From Lachnospiraceae bacterium (GTDB lineage Bacteria > Bacillota > Clostridia > Lachnospirales > Lachnospiraceae), in the NCBI GenBank assembly GCA_021770345.1, contig JAETRD010000005.1:124001-188000 (forward strand): a DNA stretch of 64,000 nucleotides. The letters are read 5' to 3'. Both the position numbers and the translations under genes were made by a program. Positions within the stretch are counted from its first letter, which is position 1; every line of letters starts with the position of its first letter. The notes below the pieces were generated by a model, which ran no database searches, was not told the origin of the DNA, and saw only the letters and a program-made list of their open reading frames with translations. Below are positions 8,422-16,974 of this stretch, piece by piece.

Positions 8422-9468
8422 GCACAATTTCCACATATACGCTCCTGCCACTACATCCGCCGCGCATCTGCCGTAGCGCGCTTCGATACGCTCCGCTGTC
8501 AGGTCGGGATCCGCGCCGTACTCAATGCGTTTTAACGCAAACCGGAGGTCCGCCAGCTTCTCCGTCAGGCTCTCACAGGTGTCGCCCTCTGTCCAGAAGC
8601 GGTTCTCCCCCGCGCACCGCTGGGCGGCATCAATCCGTGCAAACACTTCAAATTCCCGCAGGTGCAGATATCCCCGGTTCTCCTCCTCCGAAAAAATCCG
8701 GCACAATTCCTCTCTGTCCCCGGCATCCACAAGACGCTTCATCGCCTCTCTCGACGCCTCCCTAAGCGCGTCAAACTCCTTTTTCGACTCCCGCATCACG
8801 AGATGTTCAAACGGTTTGATATCCTGATACTCGTCGACAAACCGGTCGCAGTATGTCTGATAATTTCCCATTTTACTGTAGGCGTTGTCATGGTAGCACC
8901 AGACATGTTCCTGATACGGCACCGCTGCCCGGTATCCCGCACGCCGCATCTCAAAGCACTGCGAAATATCATAAAAGTCCCAGCCGTCAAATAAATCCTC
9001 ACGCCATGCCACGTCATACTGTGTCGCCAGCAAAAGTCCGTCCAGCGCCTCCACATAAACCGGCTTCCTGTCCGCATTCTGACGGCAGTCCATGTGCGCC
9101 GGAATACAATTATGGTGAATACGCCCTACATTCCACGCCGTCACGGCCTGCGCGTGCAGCGGCAGAACGTCGCAGCCGATGCAGCCGAGCATACCGATAT
9201 CCGCATTGCGCTCAAATACGGCGAGCATCTCCGCAATAAAATCCGGATAGACAAGAAAGACATCCTGATGCATATATACTTTATATTTCGCATCCGATTC
9301 TCTCATCGCCGCATTGTAACCGGCCGCCATCCCCGGCGCTTCCTCGACGTGAATCGTCTCTGTCGTATAGCCTTTTGGCACATTTTGTCTGCCGATATAG
9401 TACAGCGCTTCCGCATATTCCTGCGGGTTATTCACACATGTAATAAATGCTATCTTTTTCGTATCCAT
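8419..9468 (-). CDS. GT2-like glycosyltransferase (Glyco_tranf_2_5 type)
   Basis: This 349-residue protein has the layout of the GT2-related group that opens with IAFITCVNNPQEYAEAL. The MAAGYNAAMRESDAKYKVYM region and the QDVFLVYPDF segment supply the metal-binding acidic residues, and GMLGCIGCDVLP follows. It has no membrane segment. It lies 11 bases after the preceding GT2 gene (9480-10502) and probably forms an operon with it and the CgeB-like gene. Its stop codon overlaps the sigma-D promoter of the next gene. The sugar transferred is unknown. Confidence 0.75.
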   Translation of the reverse strand: MDTKKIAFITCVNNPQEYAEALYYIGRQNVPKGYTTETIHVEEAPGMAAGYNAAMRESDAKYKVYMHQDVFLVYPDFIAEMLAVFERNADIGMLGCIGCDVLPLHAQAVTAWNVGRIHHNCIPAHMDCRQNADRKPVYVEALDGLLLATQYDVAWREDLFDGWDFYDISQCFEMRRAGYRAAVPYQEHVWCYHDNAYSKMGNYQTYCDRFVDEYQDIKPFEHLVMRESKKEFDALREASREAMKRLVDAGDREELCRIFSEEENRGYLHLREFEVFARIDAAQRCAGENRFWTEGDTCESLTEKLADLRFALKRIEYGADPDLTAERIEARYGRCAADVVAGAYMWKLC

Positions 9469-9479
9469 TCTTTCGCTCT

Positions 9480-10502
9480 CTATCCGATCGTCTCCATAAA
9501 CGCCGCAAGCTTTTCCTCTGTCATGCCTTCCGCCGCAAGCGCGTACAGCTGCAGCTGCCTGGGAATCAATGTCTCATATCTGGTGCTCCGATAATCCGGC
9601 ACTTCTCTCTTTACCGTCTCCTCGAGCCTGCGGTAGTCCTCCATCGGCAGCGCAAGCCCGCGCAGCGCGGCAAAATAAATCGTCTCATAAAAATAGGTGT
9701 GCAGAAAATACAGCTTGATTTCCTCATAATATTCCCGGAAAAACGCGGTGTGCTTCATAAAGTCCCACACCTGATACTGTACATTTGCATGCATCAGAAG
9801 CGTCTCTTTCCGCTTCATGTCCCGCTGCATCGTTCCCGCCTCATTCTGACGGTAATAGTAAAAGGGTTCGCTCATCACCGTAAACCGCTTCCCGTAAAAC
9901 AGCAGCGGATAGACAAACAGCGGCTCCTCATAGACGACCCGCTCCGCGTACTTCACGCCGGCCCGCCGCACCAGACTGCTGCGGTACAGCTTATTCCAAC
10001 AGCCGTAAGTGATTGTTTCACGGATCAGAAACGCCTTTCGCTCCTCCGGCGTCTCAATGCACAGCGTCTCCTCTCTGACGGAGCGCCCCGGCAGAAACGC
10101 GCCGGTCTTTTCCGTATAACAGAAGTATTCAAACTGAATCAGATCCGCATCCGTGCAGACGGCGCGCTCGTACACGCGCAAAAGCCAGTCCTCTGCCACG
10201 AAATCGTCCGCGTCCACAAACGCGAGGTACTCCCCTTCCACATACGGCAGCGCGGCATTTCTCGCACCGCCCTGGCGGCGGTTTTCTTCCATGCGCATAA
10301 TCAGGATACTCTCCGGGTATGCGCGCTCAAATTCGCACAGCAGCTCCCAGGTCGCCCCGTCATCCGTCGACGCGTCATCCACAAAGATAAGCTGAAGGCT
10401 TTCTATGCCGATGGTCTGTCCGACCAGCGACAGAAAACATTTCGGAAGCCATCTTGCCGCGTTATAACAAGGTATCACCACACTGACCTTTTTCGAATAC
10501 AT
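9480..10502 (-). CDS. GT2 family glycosyltransferase, DDASTD paralogue
   Basis: This 340-residue protein has the GT2 strand SVVIPCYNAARWLPKC, FVDDASTDDGATW and the metal-binding FVDADDFV, plus the YYYRQNEAGT segment seen in its paralogues at 1127, 16969 and 18041. The ATG at 10502 is chosen because a GGGAG site lies just before it and the conserved fold begins there. It overlaps the end of the upstream CgeB-like gene by 41 bases, longer than the ATGA overlaps elsewhere here. Predicted cytoplasmic, likely part of the flagellin glycan assembly. Confidence 0.83.
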   Translation of the reverse strand: MYSKKVSVVIPCYNAARWLPKCFLSLVGQTIGIESLQLIFVDDASTDDGATWELLCEFERAYPESILIMRMEENRRQGGARNAALPYVEGEYLAFVDADDFVAEDWLLRVYERAVCTDADLIQFEYFCYTEKTGAFLPGRSVREETLCIETPEERKAFLIRETITYGCWNKLYRSSLVRRAGVKYAERVVYEEPLFVYPLLFYGKRFTVMSEPFYYYRQNEAGTMQRDMKRKETLLMHANVQYQVWDFMKHTAFFREYYEEIKLYFLHTYFYETIYFAALRGLALPMEDYRRLEETVKREVPDYRSTRYETLIPRQLQLYALAAEGMTEEKLAAFMETIG

Positions 10503-12117
10503 CCGCTCTCCCTTCCAGAAGCTCCATAAATTGTTCCGCACGCCTGTCCCAGGTGTGCTCCCGTTTTGTCTTCCTTCTGCCGTTTTCCGCAATCCGCCGT
10601 CTGGTTTCTTCGTCTGCAAGCAGGCTCGCTACCCGCTGCGGCAGCTCCTCTAATCTTCCCCGCTCGAAGATCACCATATCGTCCCCGGTGTAGCGCCCTT
10701 TTAAAAAGTCGGAATCGTCCGTGACAAGAACCGCCCCCGCAAGCATGATATCGGCCATCCGCTCCGTAAAGCCGGCTTTGTGCCACGCCATGACATTCAG
10801 GGAGAGCTTTGACTGCCGATAGACGGCAAGGCTCTCCTCCACCGTGACATCCGGATGACAGACAAGGTTCGGATAGCTCCGAAGCGGGCACCGATACCAG
10901 CTGTCGCCGAACACCTCCACCGTAAGCCCCGCCCGAAGCAGCGTTTCAACGACACGTTTGCGGTAATAAAAGGTCACACAGTACACGGTTCTTCGGATGC
11001 GGTACATCTGCTCTAAAAACTCCCCGTCGTCAAGCGTGACGCCGCGCTGTCTTAAAGTCTCGGCAAACGCCTCCTCCGCGGGCAGGTCGGGATTCTTACG
11101 CATCACGCGCAGAAAATGATTCGCCAGGAACCGCTCTTTGCGCTCCAGCTGATGCATCCACAGAATCTGCTCCAGGTAGTCGCCGTAGGTGCCGACGAAA
11201 GTCAGCGAAAATCTCCGCTCCGGCTGCGGCCCCGCCGCTTCCATTCCCGCAGGCGGGAAAAGAATCGCATTCTGTCTGAAATAGTGTTCGGCAAAACGCC
11301 GGTAATTCTCGTCGTGCACGAGAAGATAAAAGTTTTCACCCCGGTATCCCATATGGCTTTTCAGCCAGATCGGATGGTCGAAAATAAAATTGTACTGCGG
11401 CGCATGGATATGCTCGTGCAGATAGTGAATTTCGTCCCGCATTCTGATCGAAAACAGATAGGACTGCACCCCGATCACCGCTTTGTAATGCGTATTCATA
11501 TAATTCAGACTGTCTCTGACATCATTTTTGCCGAAGTCAAAATATTCTACCAATGCGCCTGCGCGCTCCAATGCCATGCCGAATTGCTCTGCAATCGCCG
11601 TCAAGACATTATGACAGACCGGATCTCCTTTATAGATCAGTATCGGCCTCGCCACATCGTCGATTTTGTAAAACGATTCTCCGCGGCCGATCATCTGCTC
11701 CATGCAGGCCAGTACTTCCTGTTCGCCGCAGCCGGCAGCCTTTGCCTGCGCGAGCACGCCTGTGACGGCCGCATCAAAAAACCCCGTCTCCCGGAGGACT
11801 TCGCTGTATTTCCCGATCACATAACAGTCCGCGATCCAGCCGCGCCGCAGTTCCTCCTCCGGCACGTCGTCCGCGAGCAGCAGATAATCTCCCCTCTCAC
11901 ACGCAGGGATATCCGACTCCGCAAGCACAAGCGGCGTCCGCGCCGCAATCCGCAGCAGCAGTTCGTATTTTTGTTTTGCGGGAAGCTTATGATTGAGTCC
12001 TCCCGCGAGGCGCGCCGTCTCCTTTTCGACTGCCACCTCTCCCGCGCAGAGCGTCTCGTCGAGCAAAAGCTCTGAAAATGAGATGCCCTCCGGCGCCGTT
12101 TTTGCGATGCGAAGCAT
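10462..12117 (-). CDS. CgeB-like glycosyltransferase
   Basis: This 551-residue protein ends in a CgeB/Glycos_transf_1_2 domain. That domain includes a FVGTYGDYLEQ segment, KLSLNVMAWHKAGFTERMAD where the donor pocket is expected, GAVLVTDDSDFLKG, and the terminal H-T-W-D-R-R motif shared by the CgeB-like genes here. The N-terminal 170 residues are family-specific. The ATG at 12117 has a strong GGGAGG six bases upstream; an ATG 24 codons earlier has none. It is divergent from the GT8 pair. CgeB-type enzymes are retaining GT-B fold transferases often found in flagellin and spore glycosylation loci; the substrate here is unknown. Confidence 0.78.
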   Translation of the reverse strand: MLRIAKTAPEGISFSELLLDETLCAGEVAVEKETARLAGGLNHKLPAKQKYELLLRIAARTPLVLAESDIPACERGDYLLLADDVPEEELRRGWIADCYVIGKYSEVLRETGFFDAAVTGVLAQAKAAGCGEQEVLACMEQMIGRGESFYKIDDVARPILIYKGDPVCHNVLTAIAEQFGMALERAGALVEYFDFGKNDVRDSLNYMNTHYKAVIGVQSYLFSIRMRDEIHYLHEHIHAPQYNFIFDHPIWLKSHMGYRGENFYLLVHDENYRRFAEHYFRQNAILFPPAGMEAAGPQPERRFSLTFVGTYGDYLEQILWMHQLERKERFLANHFLRVMRKNPDLPAEEAFAETLRQRGVTLDDGEFLEQMYRIRRTVYCVTFYYRKRVVETLLRAGLTVEVFGDSWYRCPLRSYPNLVCHPDVTVEESLAVYRQSKLSLNVMAWHKAGFTERMADIMLAGAVLVTDDSDFLKGRYTGDDMVIFERGRLEELPQRVASLLADEETRRRIAENGRRKTKREHTWDRRAEQFMELLEGRADVFEKGQCGDTLL

Positions 12118-12179
12118 ATGTTTCCTCCCGTCTTGTCTGATTCCCGTATCTGTCCCGTCGGTTCCTGCTGCCTGTCCGT

Positions 12180-12206
12180 TAAGTTTCATTTTCTTTCTGT
12201 CGATAT
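12180..12206 (+). promoter_or_regulatory. Sigma-D type promoter of the GT8 pair
   Basis: On the plus strand TAAG (12180-12183), a 15-base spacer and GTCGATAT (12199-12206; 7 of 8 match to GCCGATAT) precede the first GT8 gene. Transcription would start near 12213, 40 bases before the ATG. It places two glycosyltransferases under the late-flagellar sigma factor. Confidence 0.6.
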
Positions 12207-12252
12207 ACCTTATAGAGTTTTTTCAAATCTAAAACGAACAGGAGCCTCTCTG

Positions 12253-13242
12253 ATGGAACAGCAAACTATGAATCTTGCAATTGCGATCAACCGCCGCTAT
12301 GTGCGCTACGCCTATGTCATGTTGTCTTCATTTTTCGCGCATCACACACTTCCGGTCAATGTGTTCGTCATGCACCGTGATCTGCAGCCGTCCGATATGG
12401 AGCAGCTTGGCGCGCTCGCGGATTCCGACACGCATGCGCAGGGCCCTGCGGCGCATGCCGCTTTTCACTTTCTGCGTGTCCCCGATTCGCTGATGCCGCC
12501 GGATGAGGTACTCACGTCGAGCGCGTGGGGACCGGAGGCTTATTTCCGTCTTGCGGTCGTCGATCTGCTGCCTGCGGATATCGACCGGGTGCTCTATCTC
12601 GACACCGACATGATCGTCAATAAACCGCTCACCGACATGTATTTTTGCGACATCGGCGACTGCCGTATCGCGGCCTGCAGAGAGCATTTCTGCGATCCGC
12701 CCTACCACAATTACTGCGACGAGCTGTTCGCGGAACTGATTCCGAAAGGGTTCTGTTATTTCAACTCGGGAACCATCCTCTACCGCCTCGACGCCATGCG
12801 CGCGGACTGCGGTTTCGCCTCCTATATGGAGCTTGCCCGCAGGCTGGAGTACCGTATCGAGTTCCCGGATCAGGATTTGCTGAATTACCGCCACTACAAC
12901 GAGGTATATTATCTTGACGCCTCCTATAACCAGAACGCCCGCTACGGCTACAACTATAAAGAAATGCATTATGAACGGATGAAGGCCGAAACCGCGATTA
13001 TCCACTACGCGTCCTCGAAGCCGTGGCGCGGAAATTTTATCCACTGCGACGTGGAGCAGATCTGGTGGGACTATGCGGCCCGAACGCCGTTTTACGACGA
13101 ATTTCTCGAAGAGATTGTCCGGGAGACGATGGCCGACACACAGATTAATTCCTATATTACGGACGTCCTGTCCAAAAACGAGCGCATGTACCGGCTCATC
13201 GAACAGTACGATCAATTATTAAACCGAGGTAATCCCGTATGA
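12253..13242 (+). CDS. GT8 family glycosyltransferase
   Basis: This 329-residue family 8 glycosyltransferase (GT-A, retaining) has the catalytic YLDTDMIVN motif with its DxD metal site, the substrate pocket LIPKGFCYFNSGTILYRLD, FPDQDLLNYR, and the late HYASSKPW motif that contacts the donor. The ATG at 12253 follows an AGGAG at 8-base spacing. It ends in an ATGA overlap with a second GT8 gene of similar sequence. LgtC/GlfT-like GT8 enzymes use UDP-galactose or UDP-glucose; the donor here is not defined. A sigma-D-like promoter lies 47 bases upstream. Confidence 0.9.
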   Translation: MEQQTMNLAIAINRRYVRYAYVMLSSFFAHHTLPVNVFVMHRDLQPSDMEQLGALADSDTHAQGPAAHAAFHFLRVPDSLMPPDEVLTSSAWGPEAYFRLAVVDLLPADIDRVLYLDTDMIVNKPLTDMYFCDIGDCRIAACREHFCDPPYHNYCDELFAELIPKGFCYFNSGTILYRLDAMRADCGFASYMELARRLEYRIEFPDQDLLNYRHYNEVYYLDASYNQNARYGYNYKEMHYERMKAETAIIHYASSKPWRGNFIHCDVEQIWWDYAARTPFYDEFLEEIVRETMADTQINSYITDVLSKNERMYRLIEQYDQLLNRGNPV

Positions 13243-14213
13243 ATATTGTAATTGCGATAAATAAAGCTTATATCCCCTATGTCTCCGTGATGCTGACGTC
13301 GCTGTTTTGCCAGCACTCCTGTCCGATCGACGTCTACGTCCTGCATCACGAGCTTACCCCGGAAGATGAAGCCGTGCTGTGCCGTCTGTCGGAGACTTAT
13401 GAGGCCGCTTTTCATTTTCTGTATATCCCGGATTCGCTGCTTCCGCCCGCCGAGGTCAAAAGCGCGACTCCCTGGGGGATCGAGACCTATTTTCGTCTCG
13501 CGATTCTCGACCTGCTGCCCGCCGACGCGCACCGGGCCATCTATCTCGACGCCGATATGATCGTCAACAAGCCGCTGGACGCGCTTTATTCCTGTGACCT
13601 GCAGGGCAAAAAGATCGCGGCATGCTATGAGCTGTCCTGCCGTGCGCCGTTCGGCGACTACAGGGACACGCTTTTTGACAGGCTGATTCCCGACGGCTTT
13701 ACCTACTTTAACGCCGGCATGATGCTGCTGGACTTAGACGCGCTGCGCCCGCAGTACGGCTTTGACCGTTATATGGCCGCTGCGGCCGAACTGAATTATC
13801 AGATTCGGTTTCCGGATCAGGATTTGCTCAATTACTGCCACCACGGGGAAGTGCTGCATCTTGATTTCAGACAGTATAATCTGTTTGCAAGACGGGCTTA
13901 CACCGATTTCGGCATGCGCTATGAAGATGTAAAAGAAAATGTCTCCGTGATCCACTATACCAACGAAAAGCCCTGGCGCGGCAACTGCCTGCACTGCGAC
14001 ATTGAGCTGCTCTGGTGGGATTACGCGAAAAAGACGCCGTTTTATCACGATTTACTTGTCGCCGCCGCACGGGAGCTGATGTTCGATACGACAGTCCGGG
14101 CTTACTCGGACAATATCCGATTCGAACAGCAGCAGCTTATGACCGCCATCGACACCTACGAGCAGATTTTTGCGCGCTGCAAGATTCCGTTTACACATCC
14201 CGACGATTTATAG
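13239..14213 (+). CDS. GT8 family glycosyltransferase, tandem paralogue
   Basis: This 324-residue protein repeats the organisation of the preceding gene: an N-terminal VIAINKAYIPYVSVM strand, YLDADMIVNKP with the DxD site, LIPDGFTYFNAGMMLLDLD, FPDQDLLNYC and HYTNEKPW. The two genes overlap by ATGA and are followed by an intrinsic terminator, so they form a two-gene unit. They probably arose by tandem duplication and may add successive hexoses. The convergent hisF-like gene ends 58 bases downstream. Confidence 0.9.
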   Translation: MNIVIAINKAYIPYVSVMLTSLFCQHSCPIDVYVLHHELTPEDEAVLCRLSETYEAAFHFLYIPDSLLPPAEVKSATPWGIETYFRLAILDLLPADAHRAIYLDADMIVNKPLDALYSCDLQGKKIAACYELSCRAPFGDYRDTLFDRLIPDGFTYFNAGMMLLDLDALRPQYGFDRYMAAAAELNYQIRFPDQDLLNYCHHGEVLHLDFRQYNLFARRAYTDFGMRYEDVKENVSVIHYTNEKPWRGNCLHCDIELLWWDYAKKTPFYHDLLVAAARELMFDTTVRAYSDNIRFEQQQLMTAIDTYEQIFARCKIPFTHPDDL

Positions 14214-14247
14214 CAGGCGCACCGCTTTTCAATGTACTGTAATTCCT

Positions 14248-14272
14248 GCAGGCGCGATGCGCCTGCTTTTTT
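14248..14272 (+). terminator. Intrinsic terminator of the GT8 operon
   Basis: An 8-bp GC-rich stem (14248-14255 with 14259-14266), a three-base loop and six thymines follow the GT8 pair. GCAGGCGCACCG occurs on both sides (14213-14224 and 14276-14287), the second inside the 3' end of the hisF-like gene. Confidence 0.85.
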
Positions 14273-15029
14273 AGCGCAGGCGCACCGGTATGCCCCGCTC
14301 CCCTAAGTACTCCTTCGCCTCCTTCGGCGTCTGCTCCGTAAAATGATAAATGCTCGCCGCCGCAACCGCCGATGCGCCTCCGGATGTGACAGCCTGATAC
14401 ATGTCCTCGTAGCATCCGGCGCCTCCGGACGCTATGACCGGCACGCCGACCGTCTCCGCGGCCTGCCTTATCATCCCGATCTCGTACCCCTGCATCGTGC
14501 CGTCCCGCTCGATCGAGGTCACGAGCAGCTCTCCCGCGCCCTTCTCTGCGGCGATCGCCGCCCAATCTCTCAGAGAATACCCGGTGTCTTTCGTCCCGCT
14601 GTGGGAAAAGCAGCGATATTCCCCGTCAATCTTCTTACAGTCAATGCTTACCACAATACACTGTGATCCGAATATCCCGGCCCCCTCACTGATCAGATCC
14701 GGATTTTCATAAGCCGCGGTATTCACCGATACTTTATCGGCGCCTGCCCGCAGAAGCCGCCGTATCTGCTCCACATTCCGGATACCGCCGCCCACGGTAA
14801 ACGGGACAAAGCACTCTCTCGAGAAGTCCCGTATCGACTCGTAATCCGGCTCTCTTCCCTCCGCCGTCGCCTCGATATCCATGAGAATCAACTCGTCCAC
14901 TTCCCGCATATTGTACACTTTGATTGCCGGAAGCACCGTATCCACCCGCCGCCACGAATCAAATCCGACTCCTTTTACGAGTCCGACCGACTTGTATAAC
15001 AGCGTCGGAATTACACGCACCTTTAGCAT
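14271..15029 (-). CDS. HisF-like subunit of a sugar amidotransferase
   Basis: This 252-residue TIM barrel is homologous to HisF, the cyclase subunit of imidazole glycerol phosphate synthase, with phosphate-binding loops TVGGGIRN and VIASGGAG. Alignment by eye puts Leu at position 11, where true HisF has the catalytic Asp, while Asp130 is kept (VSID). It sits with HisH-like and PseA/WbpG-like genes, so the likely role is as partner of the glutaminase passing ammonia to a sugar amidotransferase, and not histidine synthesis. This is the known role of HisF2/HisH2 with WbpG in Pseudomonas O-antigen. The start at 15029 has AAGGAG eight bases upstream, better than an ATG six codons earlier. Confidence 0.85.
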   Translation of the reverse strand: MLKVRVIPTLLYKSVGLVKGVGFDSWRRVDTVLPAIKVYNMREVDELILMDIEATAEGREPDYESIRDFSRECFVPFTVGGGIRNVEQIRRLLRAGADKVSVNTAAYENPDLISEGAGIFGSQCIVVSIDCKKIDGEYRCFSHSGTKDTGYSLRDWAAIAAEKGAGELLVTSIERDGTMQGYEIGMIRQAAETVGVPVIASGGAGCYEDMYQAVTSGGASAVAAASIYHFTEQTPKEAKEYLGERGIPVRLR

Positions 15030-15101
15030 AACGCTTGCTCCTTCCATGATGTCTGTGGATTTCCCTGTAACAACGTTTTATAGGAAAACCTGTCGGTTTC
15101 T

Positions 15102-15716
15102 CTATAAAGCAAGAAAATTCCGAATCAGCTTAAAGCCGGCCTTCTGGCTCTTTTCCGGGTGAAACTGCGTCCCTGCAATATGGTCTCTTGCGACCGCGGA
15201 GACAAAGCCGCCGCAGTAAGGCGTGACCGCGGCCGCATGTTCTTCGTTTTCGACCCGGAAATGGTAACTGTGCACAAAATAGTAGTTCGTGCCGTCGCCG
15301 ATTCCGTCAAAGAGCGGCACATCCACACGTTTTTCGATCTCGTTCCAGCCGACATGCGGGATGCGCTCCTTCGCCTCTGTCGGCTCAAGCATCACAATCT
15401 CTCCGGGAATATAGCCAAGCCCCTCGCACACGCTCCCCTCACAGCCCTTCTCTGCGAGGAGCTGCATCCCGAGACAGATTCCGAGAATCGGCACCTCTTT
15501 CTCAAGTACCGCCCGGTCAAGCTCCTCAATCCACCCTCCCTGCCGCAGATGCTCCATCGCGTCCGGAAAAGCCCCGACTCCCGGGAGCACGATATGCTGC
15601 GCGCTCCGCAGCTCCAGCGGGTTGTCAATGATCGCCGCATCCGAGCCGCATTTTTCAAACGCTCTCTGTACGGAAAGGAGGTTTCCCATCCCGTAGTCTA
15701 TAATCACCGTCTCCAT
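15102..15716 (-). CDS. HisH-like glutamine amidotransferase subunit
   Basis: This 204-residue class I glutaminase releases ammonia from glutamine. The catalytic triad is visible as Cys81 (GICLGMQLL), His186 and Glu188 (GTQFHPEKS). It begins directly after the stop of the PseA/WbpG-like gene and is followed after 72 bases by the hisF-like gene. The three form the amidotransferase set that converts an acetamido to an acetamidino group on a sugar. No other his gene is present, which argues against a role in histidine biosynthesis. Confidence 0.88.
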   Translation of the reverse strand: METVIIDYGMGNLLSVQRAFEKCGSDAAIIDNPLELRSAQHIVLPGVGAFPDAMEHLRQGGWIEELDRAVLEKEVPILGICLGMQLLAEKGCEGSVCEGLGYIPGEIVMLEPTEAKERIPHVGWNEIEKRVDVPLFDGIGDGTNYYFVHSYHFRVENEEHAAAVTPYCGGFVSAVARDHIAGTQFHPEKSQKAGFKLIRNFLAL

Positions 15717-16886
15717 CTACCGCTTTTCTTCTCCGTTTTCATTGTCGTAATTAATCTTTGTCAGGTTTCCGTTTTTGTCCTTAATCAGCTTGCCGTTTTT
15801 GTCGGTGAGGAACAGTTTTTTGTTGGTAAACTCATCACAGATCTTGACAAACTCGTCCACGGTGATATCGAGCGGCTCTAAGATATCTTCAAGCTTCTTG
15901 TCCAGATACGTCCACCGGAACGCGCCGTCACGCTCCTTCACCACCTGCATCGCGTCCTCCCGCGAAATCCGTCCGCGGCGGATATGCATCGACGCCTGGT
16001 CGGAACATCTGCCGAAGCCGAATTTGAGGAACTTAAAGTACTCGTGAATGCCGGCCTGATAATTGTCGAGATTCTCATAATCGTCGTAGTCTCCCTCGAC
16101 CACTTTGCCCCAGCTCTGAAATCCGTGCGCTTTCGCCACAAGGACATTGTGAAGTCCTTCCCACGGGATATAATAGCCGAGGAAAATGCCGGTCACACCG
16201 ACACGCTTTAACTCCTCGTCGGTCGGATAGGTAAACGGGATTAAGTCCTTTTTGCGGATTCCCTCCTGCCCGATCAGGTCGTTGACCCGAAGCCCGAGCA
16301 TACCGCCGAATTCCTCCAGCCATCTGCGGTCGAGCACGTTATTCTCCACCGCCGCCGCGGGGCCGCCGTACTCGTTCTGTGAATTCTCTCCCCAGATAAT
16401 CAGCGGAACATTGAAATTCACGGCCATGCGCACCGGCACCGTAAAGATGCTGACATGCTCCGGCCAGGAAATATCGCCGACCTCAATCAGGCCGATGCGG
16501 TTTAACTTTGCGCGCACCACGCGGTTTGTCGTCACCTCGATATAGTCCACGCCCATCTTTTTGATATTCTCGATGTTCGCTCTTCCGATCGGGGTCAGAT
16601 CACAGGTCGTCGCGGTCACACACAGCGGATTCATCCCGAGCTCCAGCATCGTGATCACCTGGTAGGTGCTGTCCTTGCCGCCGCTGACCGGTATGATGCA
16701 GTCCCAGTTTGAGCCGTCCTTCGAGCGGTAACGGTCTAAAATCTCCATCAGCTCTTCTTTTCGCTTTGCCCAGTCCACGTTCTTCCGGTTCTCATAATTG
16801 CGGCATGCATTGCAGATTCCCTCCTCGTCAAAAGAAAGGTGCGGTTTTGTGCTCGGCAAGCAACATCTCTTACAATATTGAATCAT
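15717..16886 (-). CDS. N-acetyl sugar amidotransferase, PseA/WbpG family
   Basis: This 389-residue ATP-dependent enzyme has the PP-loop SGGKDS at 68-73 and an N-terminal cysteine cluster (Cys5, Cys8, Cys9, Cys25, Cys28) likely to bind zinc. PseA (Campylobacter) and WbpG (Pseudomonas) are the characterised relatives; they change an N-acetyl group of a sugar into an acetamidino group with ammonia from a HisH/HisF pair, and both partners are encoded next here. The ATG at 16886 has GGAGG seven bases upstream. Whether the acceptor is pseudaminic acid or a diamino-uronate cannot be decided from sequence. Confidence 0.85.
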   Translation of the reverse strand: MIQYCKRCCLPSTKPHLSFDEEGICNACRNYENRKNVDWAKRKEELMEILDRYRSKDGSNWDCIIPVSGGKDSTYQVITMLELGMNPLCVTATTCDLTPIGRANIENIKKMGVDYIEVTTNRVVRAKLNRIGLIEVGDISWPEHVSIFTVPVRMAVNFNVPLIIWGENSQNEYGGPAAAVENNVLDRRWLEEFGGMLGLRVNDLIGQEGIRKKDLIPFTYPTDEELKRVGVTGIFLGYYIPWEGLHNVLVAKAHGFQSWGKVVEGDYDDYENLDNYQAGIHEYFKFLKFGFGRCSDQASMHIRRGRISREDAMQVVKERDGAFRWTYLDKKLEDILEPLDITVDEFVKICDEFTNKKLFLTDKNGKLIKDKNGNLTKINYDNENGEEKR

Positions 16887-16921
16887 CTTTACCTCCATTC
16901 GCACACGCTTTTTGTGCATTT

Positions 16922-16949
16922 CAGGTTTGTGCGTGTGCGCACAAACCTG
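16922..16949. promoter_or_regulatory. 12-bp hairpin between a GT2 gene and pseA-like gene
   Basis: CAGGTTTGTGCG (16922-16933) pairs perfectly with 16938-16949 around a TGTG loop. There is no thymine tract on either strand, so it is not a standard terminator. It lies 36 bases before the PseA-like ATG in the leftward transcript and could act as an RNA-processing or stabilising element. Confidence 0.5.
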
Positions 16950-16950
16950 C

Positions 16951-16974
16951 GATTGAAAATTTTAATTTTCAATC
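16951..16974. repeat. AT-rich 11-bp inverted repeat over a stop codon
   Basis: GATTGAAAATT (16951-16961) and its complement (16964-16974) are separated by two bases. The repeat includes the TGA stop of the leftward GT2 gene at 16969-16971 and directly adjoins the hairpin at 16922-16949. Confidence 0.5.

Noticed and set aside
14213-14287. Recombination repeat around the GT8 terminator
   Set aside because: The 12-bp copies of GCAGGCGCACCG flank the hairpin, but one lies in the hisF-like coding end and chance or terminator evolution explains it as well.
14271-16886. Histidine biosynthesis operon
   Set aside because: HisF and HisH homologues are present, but no other his gene, the HisF-like protein lacks Asp11 by eye, and the neighbour is a PseA/WbpG-type sugar amidotransferase.
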